Of a DNA stretch of 64,000 nucleotides, positions 10,650 through 21,330 are shown piece by piece. Each line of letters begins with the position of its first letter. Position 1 is the first letter of the stretch. The notes below the pieces were generated by a model, which was not told the DNA's origin, made no database searches, and saw nothing but the letters and a program-made list of their open reading frames with translations. The DNA lies in NCBI GenBank assembly GCA_034359265.1, contig CP136894.1:27992501-28056500 (forward strand), given 5' to 3'. A program made the position numbers and the translations under genes. Source of the stretch: Canna indica. Its lineage: Eukaryota > Streptophyta > Magnoliopsida > Zingiberales > Cannaceae.

Positions 10650-12680
10650 CACTACAATAAATTCGTTATATATCGACTTCGTAATTTTGACGTCTACTAA
10701 AGACGTCGAAATGTAAAATTATTAAAAAAATTTAATACAATAAATTTCGACGTCTTTAGTAGACGTCGAAATTTTTTCGACATCTGACAAACATTTCGAC
10801 GCCTGACAATAGGCGTCGAAATATTTCGACGCTTCACAACAGTTGACAACAGGGGTCGAAATGTTTCGACGCCTGACAACAGCTGACAGGCGTTGAAATA
10901 TTCGTTTCGACGTCTGAGAAGACGTCAAAATATTTGACGTATCGACGTCGCATATAGGCGTTAGCAGACGTCGATACGTTTAACATTTCGACGTCAGTTC
11001 AGCCGCCAAAAAAAAATTAAAAAAAAAAAAATTTAACATATCGACGCTTGTCAGAGGCGTCGGTATATTTTTTTAATTTTTTAAAATAAAATTTCATCTG
11101 CGTGCAGCGGAAATCGAGCGGCAGCGAATCCGCTACTGCTCGGGCGCGACAGAAATCGAGCGGCAGCGAATCCGCTGCCGCTCAATTTCCGCCACGCGGC
11201 GGGTAACGGGCGGGCAAGCGCGCAATCGCACGCGCTCGCCGAGGCAGGAGGCGGGAGATTTCCCGCCTCCTTTAGATTTTTTTAATAAACTTTTAAAATT
11301 TAATTTTTTTAACATATTTTATTTATTTATATTCTTCGACATTTTTCTCATTCATCTTCTTCTTTCTTCTATCATCTCTTTTCTCCTATTCTCTTTTTAA
11401 ACCAGATTTTTTTTTTTTTTTTTTTTTGTTCTTACTTAATTTTTTTACTATTTTTTTTTTATTACAGGTTATCAAATTCGTCAGGTTCTCATCGAGCAGA
11501 ATCTTGGTCGTCTTTACGTCTCGGTGGATGATGCCATGCGAGGCTCCCGTGTGGAGGTAATGGAGGCCTCTCGCAGCCCCGATGCAGACCTCCAGCCGCT
11601 GCTTCCATGAGAGCGGAGGGTGGCCGGCGCTGCCGTAGAGATGGTCCCTCAAGGGGCCGTTGGCCATGAACTCGTACACCAGGATCATCTCGTTGTTCTC
11701 GTCGCAGCAACCGATGAGGGACACTAGGTGCCGGAGCCGGAGCTTAGAGAGCAGATGGATCTCTGTTTGGAACTCGTTGATTCCTTGCTCCGACGACGGA
11801 TTCCCTCATTTGATCACCAACTTGGTTCCGTCGTCTTGCATTCCGAGGCAAACCTTCCCGAATCCGCGAACCCCAATCACGGCCTTCTCGTCGAAGTTCT
11901 TCGTCGTCTCCCTTATCTCGACTAAAGTGAAGATCTTGTCGACGCCAATGGTGCCAGATGCGAAGACGCCGGAGTAGCCGCTCCTTCTCTTGTGCAATTC
12001 GAACCGGTTCCTCGAGCCCCCCTTGCTGCAGCTGCTGCTCATGAAGCTGGACTAGCTCACGTGTAGAGGGAGGAGCCAAGACGAGAAGCTATTCCTCTTC
12101 TCCCACTCTGGCCGCTGCCTCCATCGGCAGAACATCGTCACCGCTGCGGCCAACGTCAAGGCTCCACTTGGAGCAGGCACGGATTCGCGCCTGCGGTTAA
12201 TCCGCCGCACGGCCGCTCCTCGAATTCCACTGCAAGGCAGCGGAATTCGATATATATATATTTTAAAAATATATATATATATACATACCGACGCCTGTTA
12301 GAGGCGTCGGTATGTTAAAAAAAAATATTTTTTTAAATATATTTTTTTGACGGCGGAGCAGACGTCGAAATGTTAAATATTTCGACATTCGTTGACGCCT
12401 ATATGTAGGCGTCGATACGTCGAGAATTTCGACGTTCGTTGATCCCTATATACAGGCGTCGATATGTCGGACATTTCGACGCCTGCTGACGCCAATATGC
12501 AGGCGTCGATATGTTGAACATTTCGACATCTTTACGGACGTCGAAACGTACATTTAAGCGCTTGTCATGTTCCACACATTTTCGTCGTCTTTGTTGGCGT
12601 CGATAAGTTAATTTCGACGGTTGTTGACGTCGAAATATTAATTTGTTCTGACGTCGAAATACAACTGGTTTGTTGTAGTG
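10650..12680. mobile_element. Gene-capturing CACTA element (Pack-CACTA type), 2031 bp
   Basis: The left end is CACTACAATAAATTCG and the right end, read inward, CACTACAACAAACCAG. The 3-bp target duplication AGT lies at 10647-10649 and 12681-12683. Both subterminal regions (10650-11075 and 12280-12680) are filled with TTTCGACGTC/GACGTCGAAA units in both orientations. There is no transposase: the interior instead holds a GC-rich fragment of a CrRLK1L receptor kinase on the minus strand, plus a second GC-rich block (11100-11270) of unknown origin. It is non-autonomous and inserted in LINE ORF1, so it is younger than the LINE. Confidence 0.85.
11488..12185 (-). pseudogene. Captured fragment of a CrRLK1L (HERK/THESEUS/FERONIA-type) receptor kinase
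   Basis: One continuous minus-strand frame runs from a transmembrane tail (ALTLAAAVTMFCRWRQ) through the juxtamembrane WEKRNSFSSWLLPL, SSCSKGGSRNRF, and FTLVEIRETTKNFDE, to kinase subdomain I (GVRGFGKVCLG; the normal glycine-rich loop has G where R stands), the VAIK lysine site (LVIK), subdomain V ([19 protein letters not shown]) and the catalytic loop [14 protein letters not shown]. It stops before the DFG motif, so it could never phosphorylate. Two in-frame stops are visible: TAG in the juxtamembrane part and TGA at 11806-11808 just after the lysine site, a single CGA-to-TGA change. The usual catalytic-loop asparagine is lysine. CrRLK1L genes generally lack introns, which fits the unbroken frame. 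The parental gene is not in this window. Confidence 0.9.
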
Positions 12681-13486
12681 AGTTCTTGTCCACCTGCATT
12701 CCGAATGTCCAATCCTCATCCCTACGGCCGACGGAAGATTGTGTAGGTAACTGTTTCTTTTGGTTATTCTGTGCGGACTCAGCGTCCTTTTGTGTTAATG
12801 TGGCACTGATTAGCTTCTTGAGTTCGAATCGTCCCACTCTCGGCTGCGCAAAGTTTAGGCTCCATAGGCCAGGGTGCAGCCCATGAGCCATGTTGGGGCA
12901 TGTTGACTTAAATCATCCCAGGAGGGATCTGGATTGTTCATCCAAGCACAATCTGGACCGCTCGTTCCCTCGTTCCTGTAGCAGCCTAGATTAACGCCAC
13001 CTTGCTCCTCATGCTCGATCCTGGATTTGCAGGATTCTGATTATGCCGATTGAGGAACAATTATCCCATCCGAACATCCCAATACCGTTGCAACCGGTGC
13101 ACCACTGTGCACGGCTCAATGCTCTCGCCAGTAGGAACACAACTGGGAGCCTGGGACCTTGGAGCGTGCAATGAGGAGGAAGGAATCTCTTCTCTCTCTT
13201 ACGTCCGACAAGGAAGTCGAAATTGCCAGCAACTCTTCTCGGGGTGCCATTGTGGCCAGTGGTCTTCGATTGTCTATTTCTGGATTGGAGAACGAAGAGA
13301 TGAAATCTCGCCTGGCAGCCTTAGGTTTTGCAAGCATCTCCGACATGGATTGTAATGCAATTAAAGCGGCGGAGGAAAATTGGTGCTTGACGAACCTTAC
13401 ATGATAGAGCCCAACTATGATGTTTTTGTGGAGGGACTTTGTAGTGTGTCCCTCTTGGTCATGGAGATGATGTTTAGTTTTTTAAA

Positions 13487-14841
13487 ATGAGTGTTGCCTT
13501 CTGGAATGTCAGGGGCTTGAATCGGCCCAACAAACACTATATGATTAAGAATTTCATCTCCGCTAGTAAATTCTCTGTTTTATGCCTTCAAGAATAAAAA
13601 ACTGAATGTTTCAACGATGCATGGATGAAATGCATTTGTGGATCCAAAAATTTTGAGTACTCATTTAAGAATTCGGAGGAGGGTATGTCGACGGGCCTTA
13701 ACACAGCGTGGAACAAAAATTTGTGGTGGGGGGTCTCCTCCGTGGCCGATTGTTTCTTCTTCGGCTGCAGATTGATGCATCGCCCTAGCAACTTTCACAT
13801 CTCAGTCATTAATATTTATGGTCCTCCGAGAAGAGAGGGGAGAGATGAGTTTTGGATGGAGCTTTATGGGCTTCTATCTTCCACTGAGCTTGCATGTATA
13901 ATAGAGGACGACACATTCAGACGTTTTGGATGGAGTTTTGCATGAACTTTAACTTGACGCGTTCAGACGAGGAAAGGATAAACTGTGTGGGCGATCCGAG
14001 GGACTCTACGAGGTTCTCCAGTTTGATTTCCGATTATGAATTTATGGATATTCCACTGTCAGGGAGAGGCTTCACATGGTGCAATAATCATCCTATCCTA
14101 GCTTGCGCCCACCTTGACCGGGTTCTCATTAATGATCTTACTTTCGATTGGCACCCCTCGCGGACTGCGAGGGTAGGTCAGGCCCGTCTCTCGAACCATG
14201 CTCCCATTATTTTATCCTCCCCCCTTCGACTAGGGGCATTCCATTTCGCTTTGAAAATTTTTGGTTATTAGACCCGACCTTCAATGAAGTATGTGTATCG
14301 TGTTGGTCCGAACCTACCTAGTTTGGGTTGCCAAATGCCGCAGGTTAAGAAGCAGTTTGAAAAAATAGGCAAAAAATTCCTCTCCTATTCAGCGTCAGAA
14401 CATCACCGATTTGGAAGAGCTCCTTGAGCAAAAGATTAATGCTTCCGTCTGCGGATCCCCGACACATTCGGGGGCCGGGTCGATAAAGGAAGTGAGAGAA
14501 AGTCTTGAGAAATGCAATGAAGCTGAATATAGATATTGGAAGCATCGCGCAAAGGTCCGCTGGCTGAAGGACGGGGACATAAATATAAAATTCTTTCACA
14601 TATCGGTATCTATGCGGAGACAAAAAAATAGATTAGCTCTCTAACAATGGAGGGTAACAGATATGAAGTCAAGGAGGAAATGAGCTTGAAGTTCTTAGAT
14701 TTTTTCAAAAAATCGATTGGAACCGAGGCTAGCTATTGAATTTGGGTAAACTGGGAGGTAATTTGTCCTCCTCATCAGTTGGACTTGACAAGTTTAGCCG
14801 CTGGTTGTGAACTTCATGAGATCCTCAAAGAAAGGCTCGGG
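13487..14841 (+). pseudogene. LINE ORF2 remnant: AP-type endonuclease and start of reverse transcriptase
   Basis: From the ATG at 13487 it reads MSVAFWNVRGLNRPNK, the asparagine motif of L1 endonucleases, then VLCLQE with the catalytic glutamate, immediately followed by a stop. INIYGPP occurs at about 13810. FNLTRSDEERIN (13940) is the GDFN motif with the leading residues lost; GRGFTWCNN (14070) and LDRVLIN follow. The terminal SDH motif appears as LSNHAPI (14190), so a key aspartate is changed. Beyond it, VRWLKDGDINIKFFH (14560) is the conserved stretch ahead of the polymerase domain. Several frameshifts exist. The sequence is cut at 14841 just as the palm would begin. Confidence 0.8.
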
Positions 14842-16052
14842 TATAGACTAAGTAGATATCTTGTAATATACCCCAAGGAAGATCTTATCCCAAGCCTAAT
14901 TGTAAGTTTATCCAAGTTAGAACTTGGTAACTAAACCTATGAAAAAACATGTAACAAATATAAAGAAAAAATCAGCCTTAGCCTGAGTTCGGTCGATCAG
15001 TCGGTTGACCGAACAAGGCAGAAAAATTGGCAGTAGCCTTGTCGGTTGACCGGACGATCGACCGAATGATGCCACAAAACGGCAGTAGCCACTCAATCAA
15101 CCTGTCGGTCGATCGAAGATGGTGAAAAAATGGCAGAGGGCTATATCAGTAGACCGACCAATGACAAAAATTGGCAGAAGGTGCTTCGGTCGACCGGATT
15201 GCAGATCACTGAACTCGTGACTCATTCGATCGACCCGTTGGTCGATCGAACAACACGATTAAGGTAGCGGTCGTGGGCGGTTGATCGGTCGGTCGACCGA
15301 CGATCGATTGGCAAGCGACCGAACGGCGATAACAGCTAGTTTTTCGACCATTGAACAGCCCATTCGGTTGAGGGGTTATAAATACCCCTCACCAAACTCC
15401 TTTAAGACTTCTTAGACACTTAATTGAGAATTAAAAAGAGAGATTTGAGCCTTCTTAAGTTTGATTTGTTGCGCCCTGATTCTTCCGTCAACATTCTTCT
15501 TCAAGTGCCCATTCTTCCTCAACTCTGTTGCGATTCAAGTTCATCTACTGGCAAGTTAGAGGCTTGAAGTCTTGGGGAAAGAGCATTGGTTCTTCTTTCA
15601 ATTCTTAGCTCTTTTTCATTGTATTTGAAGAGTTGTTTTAAACTTGTTTTCACCTGTAATAGCTTGCTAGGTGTGCTAGAGAAACACTTAGGGTAGGCTT
15701 TGTAGATTTGTATTTTGCCTAGGTGAATAGGTTTGAGGAATTCTCAAAGAGGTGAGAATTGTGTCCTCAGTTGTATTCAAAGGGAAACACAAGTTCTATA
15801 AAGTAGTTGGTTAGAAATCCTTGGTGAGGAGCCAAGGTAGTGGAGTAAGCGGTTGGCCGAACCACTATATTTCATCGTGTTAGCATTGCCTTGATTGTTT
15901 ACTTATCGTTGTGCTTGATATTTGATAGCAAACATCATTAAGTTATATTTGCATTTGATAGAAGTTGAAATTAAGCAAAAAGGGAAATTGATTAAATAAT
16001 TAAAGGACACACACTATTCAACCCCCCTTCTAGTGTGGGATTTCATCCAATA
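14842..16052 (+). repeat. 5' LTR of the copia element, 5'-truncated (1211 bp)
   Basis: It matches the minus-strand LTR at 1922-3192 along its length but lacks the TGTTGGC start; homology begins at GACTAAGTAGATATC. It ends CATCCAATA just before the primer-binding site. The region 14980-15320 is dense in GGTCGATCGACC-like palindromes. The likely transcript leader follows at 15360-16050. Confidence 0.8.
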
Positions 16053-16054
16053 AT

Positions 16055-16066
16055 TGGTATCAGAGC
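16055..16066 (+). promoter_or_regulatory. Primer-binding site
   Basis: TGGTATCAGAGC is complementary to the 3' end of plant initiator methionine tRNA, the usual copia primer, and lies two bases after the LTR. Confidence 0.9.
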
Positions 16067-16109
16067 AAGGTCGTAGGATAAGATTTAATCATCTTCCCTA
16101 CAAATTAAG

Positions 16110-17739
16110 ATGTCGAGTGAAATCCAACTAGCTCAAGGATCCTCTACTCATACTCCACTATTATTCGATGGAAACAACTATGCCTACTAGAAGATTCGTA
16201 TGAATGGCTTCCTATAAACTCTAGGCATATATGTATGGAGGATGATTCAAGTAGAGTATAAGCAACCCACTAAGGACATGGATGAGTGGGACCAAGAAGA
16301 GATTAAACTCTTTAATACTAATGCAAAGGCCGTCAATGCATTATATTGCGGCCTATCAATTAATGAGTTCAATAGAATTTCTACTTGTAAGTACGCATAT
16401 GAACTATGGAAGGTCCTAGAGACTACACATGAAGGAACTTCACAAGTAAAGAATCTAAGATAAACCTACTCATGCATGACTATGAAATATTTAAAATGTT
16501 ATCGCATGAATCCATTGATGTCATATATGCTAGATTTCAAAATATTACAAATGAATTAGCTAACCTTGGCAGAGAGATAAGGGAAGTGGAGAAGGTAAGG
16601 AAGCTCCTTCGTTCCCTTCCAAAAGCTTGGGAGCCCAAGGTCATAGCAATCATGGAAGCGAAAGACTTGAGCAACTTGAAGATCACCGAGCTCATTGGGT
16701 CTCTCATGACACATGAGACCTATATGAAGCGATACAAGGAGGAAGATGCCCCCAAAGGCAAGACCATTGCCTTAAAAGCATCACGCCGAGTAGAAGAATC
16801 CTCATCATCCGAGGAAGAGATGGATGACTTTGAGGAAATGGCGATGTTGGCAAGGAGATTTATGAGCTTCATGAGAGGAGGCATGAGAAAGGGAAGAGGA
16901 AGCTACACATGCTACCATTGCAATAAGGCCAGACATCTAAGGAAGGATTGCCCACTTCCCAAGATGGCTTCCACCTCTAACCTCATAAAAAGGACAAATA
17001 CAAGAAGAAGAAGAAGACAATGATGGCTTCGTGGGATGAAAGCGAGGCTTCATCGAGTGAAGAAGACTTGAAGAATGAAAAGGCAAATCTTTGCTTGATG
17101 GCAAATGATGATGAGGTAAGATTACTTTTGGTGAGCTTTCTTTTACTTAAGAAGAACTAGAAAATGAATTTCATTTTATGCATGATGAATTCAATGCTAT
17201 TAGAAGAAAATTTAAAGAGCTTAAAAAGGATAATAAATCTTTAGAGCTAGAAAGTGATAGTTTATTACTTTCATGTAATGCTTTAAGGAAAGAAGTAGAT
17301 ACCCTTAAGGAAGAGAAACATGCCCTACAAAAGGCTAAGAAAGACTTAGAAACTGACAACAAAAAATTAGAAGATGAAAATAAGTATTTAAGTGATCAAG
17401 TAGAACATTTGAATGAATAGCATGCTGACATTGAAAAAGGAACTTTGCATGCTTAATGAAAAGATGACAACCCTACAAAATGTCATGCCTAAGGTTGTCC
17501 ATAAAAAGAAATCATCGCACTTCCATGCTCACACACATAATAGAAGGAAATTTAATGGAAATTATTTTTCTTGTGGCATATTTGGCCATATGGCTAAGGA
17601 TTGTGCTTTGAGGAGGAACCCACATGCTAGATTTACTTGGGTTCCTAAAATGACTAACACTCAAGGACCCAAGAAAATTTGGGTACCTAAAATAGTTTCT
17701 TCTCCTTTTGTAGATGGAGAAATATCCTCAAGCAAGTAG
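16110..17739 (+). pseudogene. Copia Gag
   Basis: The start ATG at 16110 gives MSSEIQLAQGSST, then LLFDGNNYAY followed by a TAG where a tryptophan is expected, the usual F-x-G-x-NYxxWK start of copia Gag. The UBN2-type core continues at 16242-16463 (ELWKVLETTHEG), frameshifts at about 16465, and continues to 17023 (YARFQNITNELANLGR, KLLRSLPKAWEPKV). The first zinc knuckle is CYHCNKARHLRKDC at about 16910. A long coiled coil lies at 17178-17420 in another frame, and a second knuckle CGIFGHMAKDC at about 17575, where the first cysteine position reads serine (YFSCG). Two knuckles and a coiled coil fit Sirevirus Gag. At least three frame changes make it inactive. Confidence 0.85.
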
Positions 17740-18930
17740 AAGCACTTGGATATTGGATAGTTGTTGCTCAAAGCACATGACGGATGATATCAACTTATTT
17801 GCAACCCTATTAAGCAAAGATGATGGACATGTAACATTTGGAGACAATATCAAAGGTAAGATTGTTGGCATTGGTGATATAGGTATTCTTCCTTACCCAT
17901 GCATTAAGAATGTTTTATTAGTTGATGGGTTAAAACATAACTTGATTAGCATATCACAATTGTGTGACAATGGTTATGTAATTGTTTTTGAAGCATCTAA
18001 ATGTATCATTAGGAGTGCACCTTCCAATGACATCATGTTTATTGGAAATAGGCAAGGAAATGTCTACACATTAGATTTAAATGTCTTGCATAATCCCCAT
18101 GTTAGATGCTTAGTTGCAATGGAAAATGATTCTTGGTTGTGGCATAGAAGGCTAGGATAGACTAGCATGAGCCTCATCCAAGAAATATCTAAGAAAGAAT
18201 TAGTTAAAGGATTGCCCAAGATAAAATTTGAAAAAGACAAATTTGTGATGCATATCAACTAGGTAAGCAAGTTAAATCCTCATTTCATAGCATTAATCAA
18301 GTTAGTACATCTAGAATTCTTGAGCTTGTGCATATGGATCTTTTTGGTCCATGTGATGTAGCTAGTCTAGGTGGAAAAACTATATTGCTATGTATTAGTT
18401 GATGATTTTTCTAGATTTACATGGGTTTTCTTTTTAGCTAAGAAAAATGAAACTTTTGAGTTTTTCTAAAAGTTTACTAAGAAAGTTACAAATGAGAAAG
18501 AGGTTTTAATTTTAAAAATTAGAAGTGATAATGGAGGAGAGTTTTAAAATGAAAATTTTTCCGAATTTTATGATGATTTATGTATTGAACATACCTTTTC
18601 TTCCCCTAGGACCCCTCAACAAAATGGGGTGGTTGAGAGGAAGAATAGAACCTTACAAGAGATGGCTAGGACTATGCTATGTGAAAATAATTTGCCTAAG
18701 TATTTTTGGGCCGAAGCTATAAATACCTCTTGTTATGTGCTTAATCGTGTTTTATTAAGATCTAAAATTAAGAAAACACATTTTGAGCTTTGAAATGGTA
18801 AAATACCAAATGCGGGATATTTTTATATTTTTGGATGCAAATGTTTCATCTTAAACACTAAGGAGCATTTAGAAAAATTTGATTCTAAATCCGATGAAAG
18901 GATTTTCCTAGGTTACTCCATTAATTCTAA
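17714..18930 (+). pseudogene. Copia protease and integrase
   Basis: The protease active site reads STWILDSCCSKHMTDD at 17735: the DSG motif has become DSC. The gag-pre-integrase part ends in DSWLWHRRLG (18130), part of the HHCC zinc site, followed by a stop. The integrase core shows VHMDLFGP (first aspartate, 18330), RSDNGGE (second aspartate, 18520, followed by a stop) and SSPRTPQQNGVVERKNRT (18605, catalytic glutamate). KYFWAEAINTSCYVLNR and IFGCKCF follow. Many stops and frameshifts occur. The role in an intact element would be polyprotein cleavage and DNA integration. Confidence 0.85.
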
Positions 18931-20832
18931 AGGCATATAGAGTATACAATCGTAGAACCATGATTGTTGAAGAATCTATGCATGTCACGTTTAATGAAAC
19001 TAATGATTCTTCTAGAAATGTGAAGATTGTAAATATAGGTGAGGAACTTGAGGATCTCACACTTCATGACAAAGAGGTGGAGGATGAAGATAATGAGGAA
19101 ATACAGCATGAAGAACCATCATCCATAACTCTACCTCAAGTTGAAGATGAGGAAGAAGAAGCTCTACCACCTCTCCCCAAAGGATATCGATTGATAAGGG
19201 ATCATCCAATGGATCAAGTCATTGGAGAACCATCAATTGGAGTGGTAATGCACTCTAAACTCAAGGACATTTGTCAATATGTAGCATTTATATCTCAAGT
19301 AGAGCCTAAAAATATTAAGGAAGCAGTAGAAGATGAGTTTTGGGTACTAGCTATGCAAGAAGAACTCAACCAATTTGCTAGAAATGATGTATGAGACTTA
19401 GTACCTAGACCTAGAGAACAAACTATAATTGGGACTAAATGGGTATTTAGAAATAAGTTAGATGAATGAGGATTAGTCATTAGAAACAAAGCTAAATTAA
19501 TGGCACAAGGGTATAATCAACAAGAAGGGATATATTATAATGAAACTTATGCTCCGTAGCTGGATTAGAAGCAATTCAAATGCTTTTGTCTTATGCTAGT
19601 TTTAAAGGTTTTAAACTTTTTCAAATGAATGTTAAAAGTGCATTCTTAAATGGTTTCATCAATGAAGAAGTATACGTTGAACAACCCCCCAAATTTGAAA
19701 GTTTTGAGTTTCCAAACCATGTTTTCAAACTTAAAAAAATATTATATGGTTTAAAACAAACCCCTAGGGCTTGGTATGAAAGACTTTCAAAATTTTCAAT
19801 TGAAAAAGATTTTAACGTTAGAAAAGCCGATGTTTCACTTTTTATTAAACATCATGAAAATGATATTTTATTAGTTCAAATTTATGTTGATGATATAATT
19901 TTTGGTGCTACTAATGAAACTCTTTGTAAGTGGTTTGCTAAGTGTATGCCAGATGAGTTTGAGATGAGCATGATGGGAGAGCTCTCCTTCATGCTTGGTC
20001 TCCAAATTAAGCAAACCAACAAAGGAATCTTCATCAATCAAGCCAAGTACACAAAGGAGCTCATCAAAAGGTTTGGGATGAATGAAGCCAAGATAGCTTC
20101 TACACTAATGAGCACATCTATCAAGCTTGACAAAGATGAAGATGGTGTCAAAGTCGACGAAAAACGATATGGAGGTATGATTGGTAGTCTTCTTTACTTA
20201 ACCGCAAGTAGACCCGATATCATGTTTAGCTTTTGTGTATGTGCTAGGTTTCAATATTGCCTTAGAATGTCTCATTTAAGTGCGGTCAAACGCATATTGA
20301 GATATTTAAAGGGTACGGTTGACTTAGGATTATGATATCCATGTCATACATCTTTTGATTTAATCAGTTTTTCGGACGCGGATTTTGCCGGGTGTAAAGT
20401 AGATAGAAAACGCACTAGTGGGTGTTGTCAATTCTTAGGAACGAGTCTTGTCTCTTGGTTCTCAAAGAAACAAAACTCAGTTGCACTTTCAACTACCGAA
20501 ACGGAATACATCGCTGTGGCTAGTTGTTGTGCACAAGTCCTATGGATGAAACAAACTCTTTAGATTATGGACTTAAGTATTCTTGCATACCTATTCATTG
20601 TGACAATACTAGTGCAATAAATTTAACAAAGAATCCTATTTTACACTCTAGGACTAAGCATATTGATCTAAGGCACCATTTTCTTAGAGATAATGTGACT
20701 AAGGGAAATATATCGGTAGAATTTGTATCCACCGACAAACAACTTGCCGATACATTTACAAAACCCTTGGTTGAAGAAAGCTTTACAAACTTAAGGATGC
20801 AATTAGGGATTTGTGTTTTTCGAAGTGGTTAA
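18930..20832 (+). pseudogene. Copia reverse transcriptase and RNase H
   Basis: An acidic linker at 18960-19150 leads to the polymerase: DEFWVLAMQEELNQFARNDV (19340), the KSAFLNGFINEEVYVEQPP stretch (19630), LYGLKQTPRAWYERL (19745), and the active site QIYVDDIIFGATN (19880), which is intact. SRPDIMFSFCVCARFQ (20210) closes it. RNase H shows FSDADFAGCKVDRKRTSGCC (20372), STTETEYIAVASCCAQ (20490) and HCDNTSAINL (20600), with catalytic residues present. The polyprotein ends at 20832. Stops at about 19394, 19555 and 20334 and frame changes interrupt it. The 19580-20335 block is the longest intact segment of the element. Confidence 0.9.
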
Positions 20833-21245
20833 GATGTTCTTTTTCAAAACATATATGGTTTTAAAAATTTGCATTCTATAAAGTGTCATCACACTTATGT
20901 ACTGCTCTGTAATGGGGCTTTGCGACTTATTGATGTTTGCCTTCTATAGGCTTACATTAATAAGAAGGACTATAGTGGTAGATGATACTTGGTTTTATGG
21001 TCTTTTTTGGTTTTCATGATGACACTCATTAATTGTACCATAATTCTTACCCTTTTTGATGGATGTCAAAAGGGGGAGAAAAAGTAAGGTCACACTTGTT
21101 TTTATGATGCATATAGTTGAGTTATATGTATTTTTGTATTTGTTGAGTTATATATCTTGTATGCCTTAACTCAAACTCACAAAGAATATGCATATGTTTT
21201 CTTAAAATTCCATGTAATGTTTGTCATCATCAGAAAGGGGGAGAT
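20833..21245 (+). other. Copia non-coding tail with two polypurine tracts
   Basis: Non-coding sequence between the end of pol and the 3' LTR. Polypurine tracts lie at 21068-21084 and at 21233-21245, the latter directly before the LTR start TGTTGG. The same tail is present in the minus-strand copy at 3193-3717. Confidence 0.65.
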
Positions 21246-21330
21246 TGTTGGCTTAAGGGTTTCTCTTAAACTTCGATCTTCATTTTGATGACAACAAACA
21301 TGTATTTAAGATTATCTTGTAATATAAACT
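21246..21330 (+). repeat. 3' LTR remnant (first 85 bases)
   Basis: Begins TGTTGGCTTAAGGGTTTC after a polypurine tract and matches the start of the minus-strand LTR (3192 downwards). It breaks off at about 21330 inside the LTR, at a junction with a gypsy LTR. Confidence 0.7.

Larger units (their letters stand above)
9702..13486 (+). pseudogene. LINE ORF1 (nucleic-acid-binding protein) remnant, split by a CACTA insertion
   Basis: The best-preserved stretch is 10060-10270, which encodes IVSTFARLTTIDRASLSW, then VKCRGVDDIPRFMEIHVDGR, a pattern typical of the basic ORF1 protein of plant L1-type LINEs. The upstream part (9702-10050) shows KSYASL-like and serine-rich segments in shifting frames. 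The part after the CACTA element (12681-13400) continues in several frames without a clean zinc knuckle. The original ORF1 probably ended shortly before ORF2 at 13487. Frameshifts make this non-functional; the assignment depends on the position upstream of a clear endonuclease. Confidence 0.55.
8840..14841 (+). mobile_element. L1-type plant LINE, 5' part, interrupted by a CACTA element
   Basis: A GC-rich leader (about 8860-9250) is followed by a decayed ORF1, then ORF2 with an AP-type endonuclease and the first part of the reverse-transcriptase region. A CACTA element (10650-12680) with target duplication AGT splits ORF1. The LINE ends at 14841 where a 5'-truncated copia LTR begins. No 3' end is present on this strand. 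Confidence 0.75.
14842..21330 (+). mobile_element. Sirevirus-like (Maximus/SIRE lineage) copia retrotransposon, truncated in both LTRs
   Basis: The order is: 5' LTR (lacking about the first 110 bases), primer-binding site, gag, protease, integrase, reverse transcriptase, RNase H, a non-coding tail with two polypurine tracts, and the first 85 bases of the 3' LTR. Integrase upstream of reverse transcriptase defines copia. A gag with coiled coil and two zinc knuckles, plus repeated polypurine tracts, point to the Sirevirus branch. The left end abuts the LINE at 14841; the right end abuts a gypsy LTR at about 21330. Target duplications are lost on both sides. Confidence 0.85.

Noticed and set aside
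10697..10928. Small minus-strand open frames with repeated RRRNISTP-like peptides
   Set aside because: They are translations of the CACTA subterminal repeats.
11386..12079. A genuine receptor-kinase gene
   Set aside because: Truncated at both ends inside a transposon, lacks the DFG part and has two in-frame stops; treated as a captured pseudogene.
14980..15320. CRISPR-like short repeats (GGTCGATCGACC) in the LTR
   Set aside because: Spacing is irregular, there are no spacers of constant length, and the context is a plant LTR.
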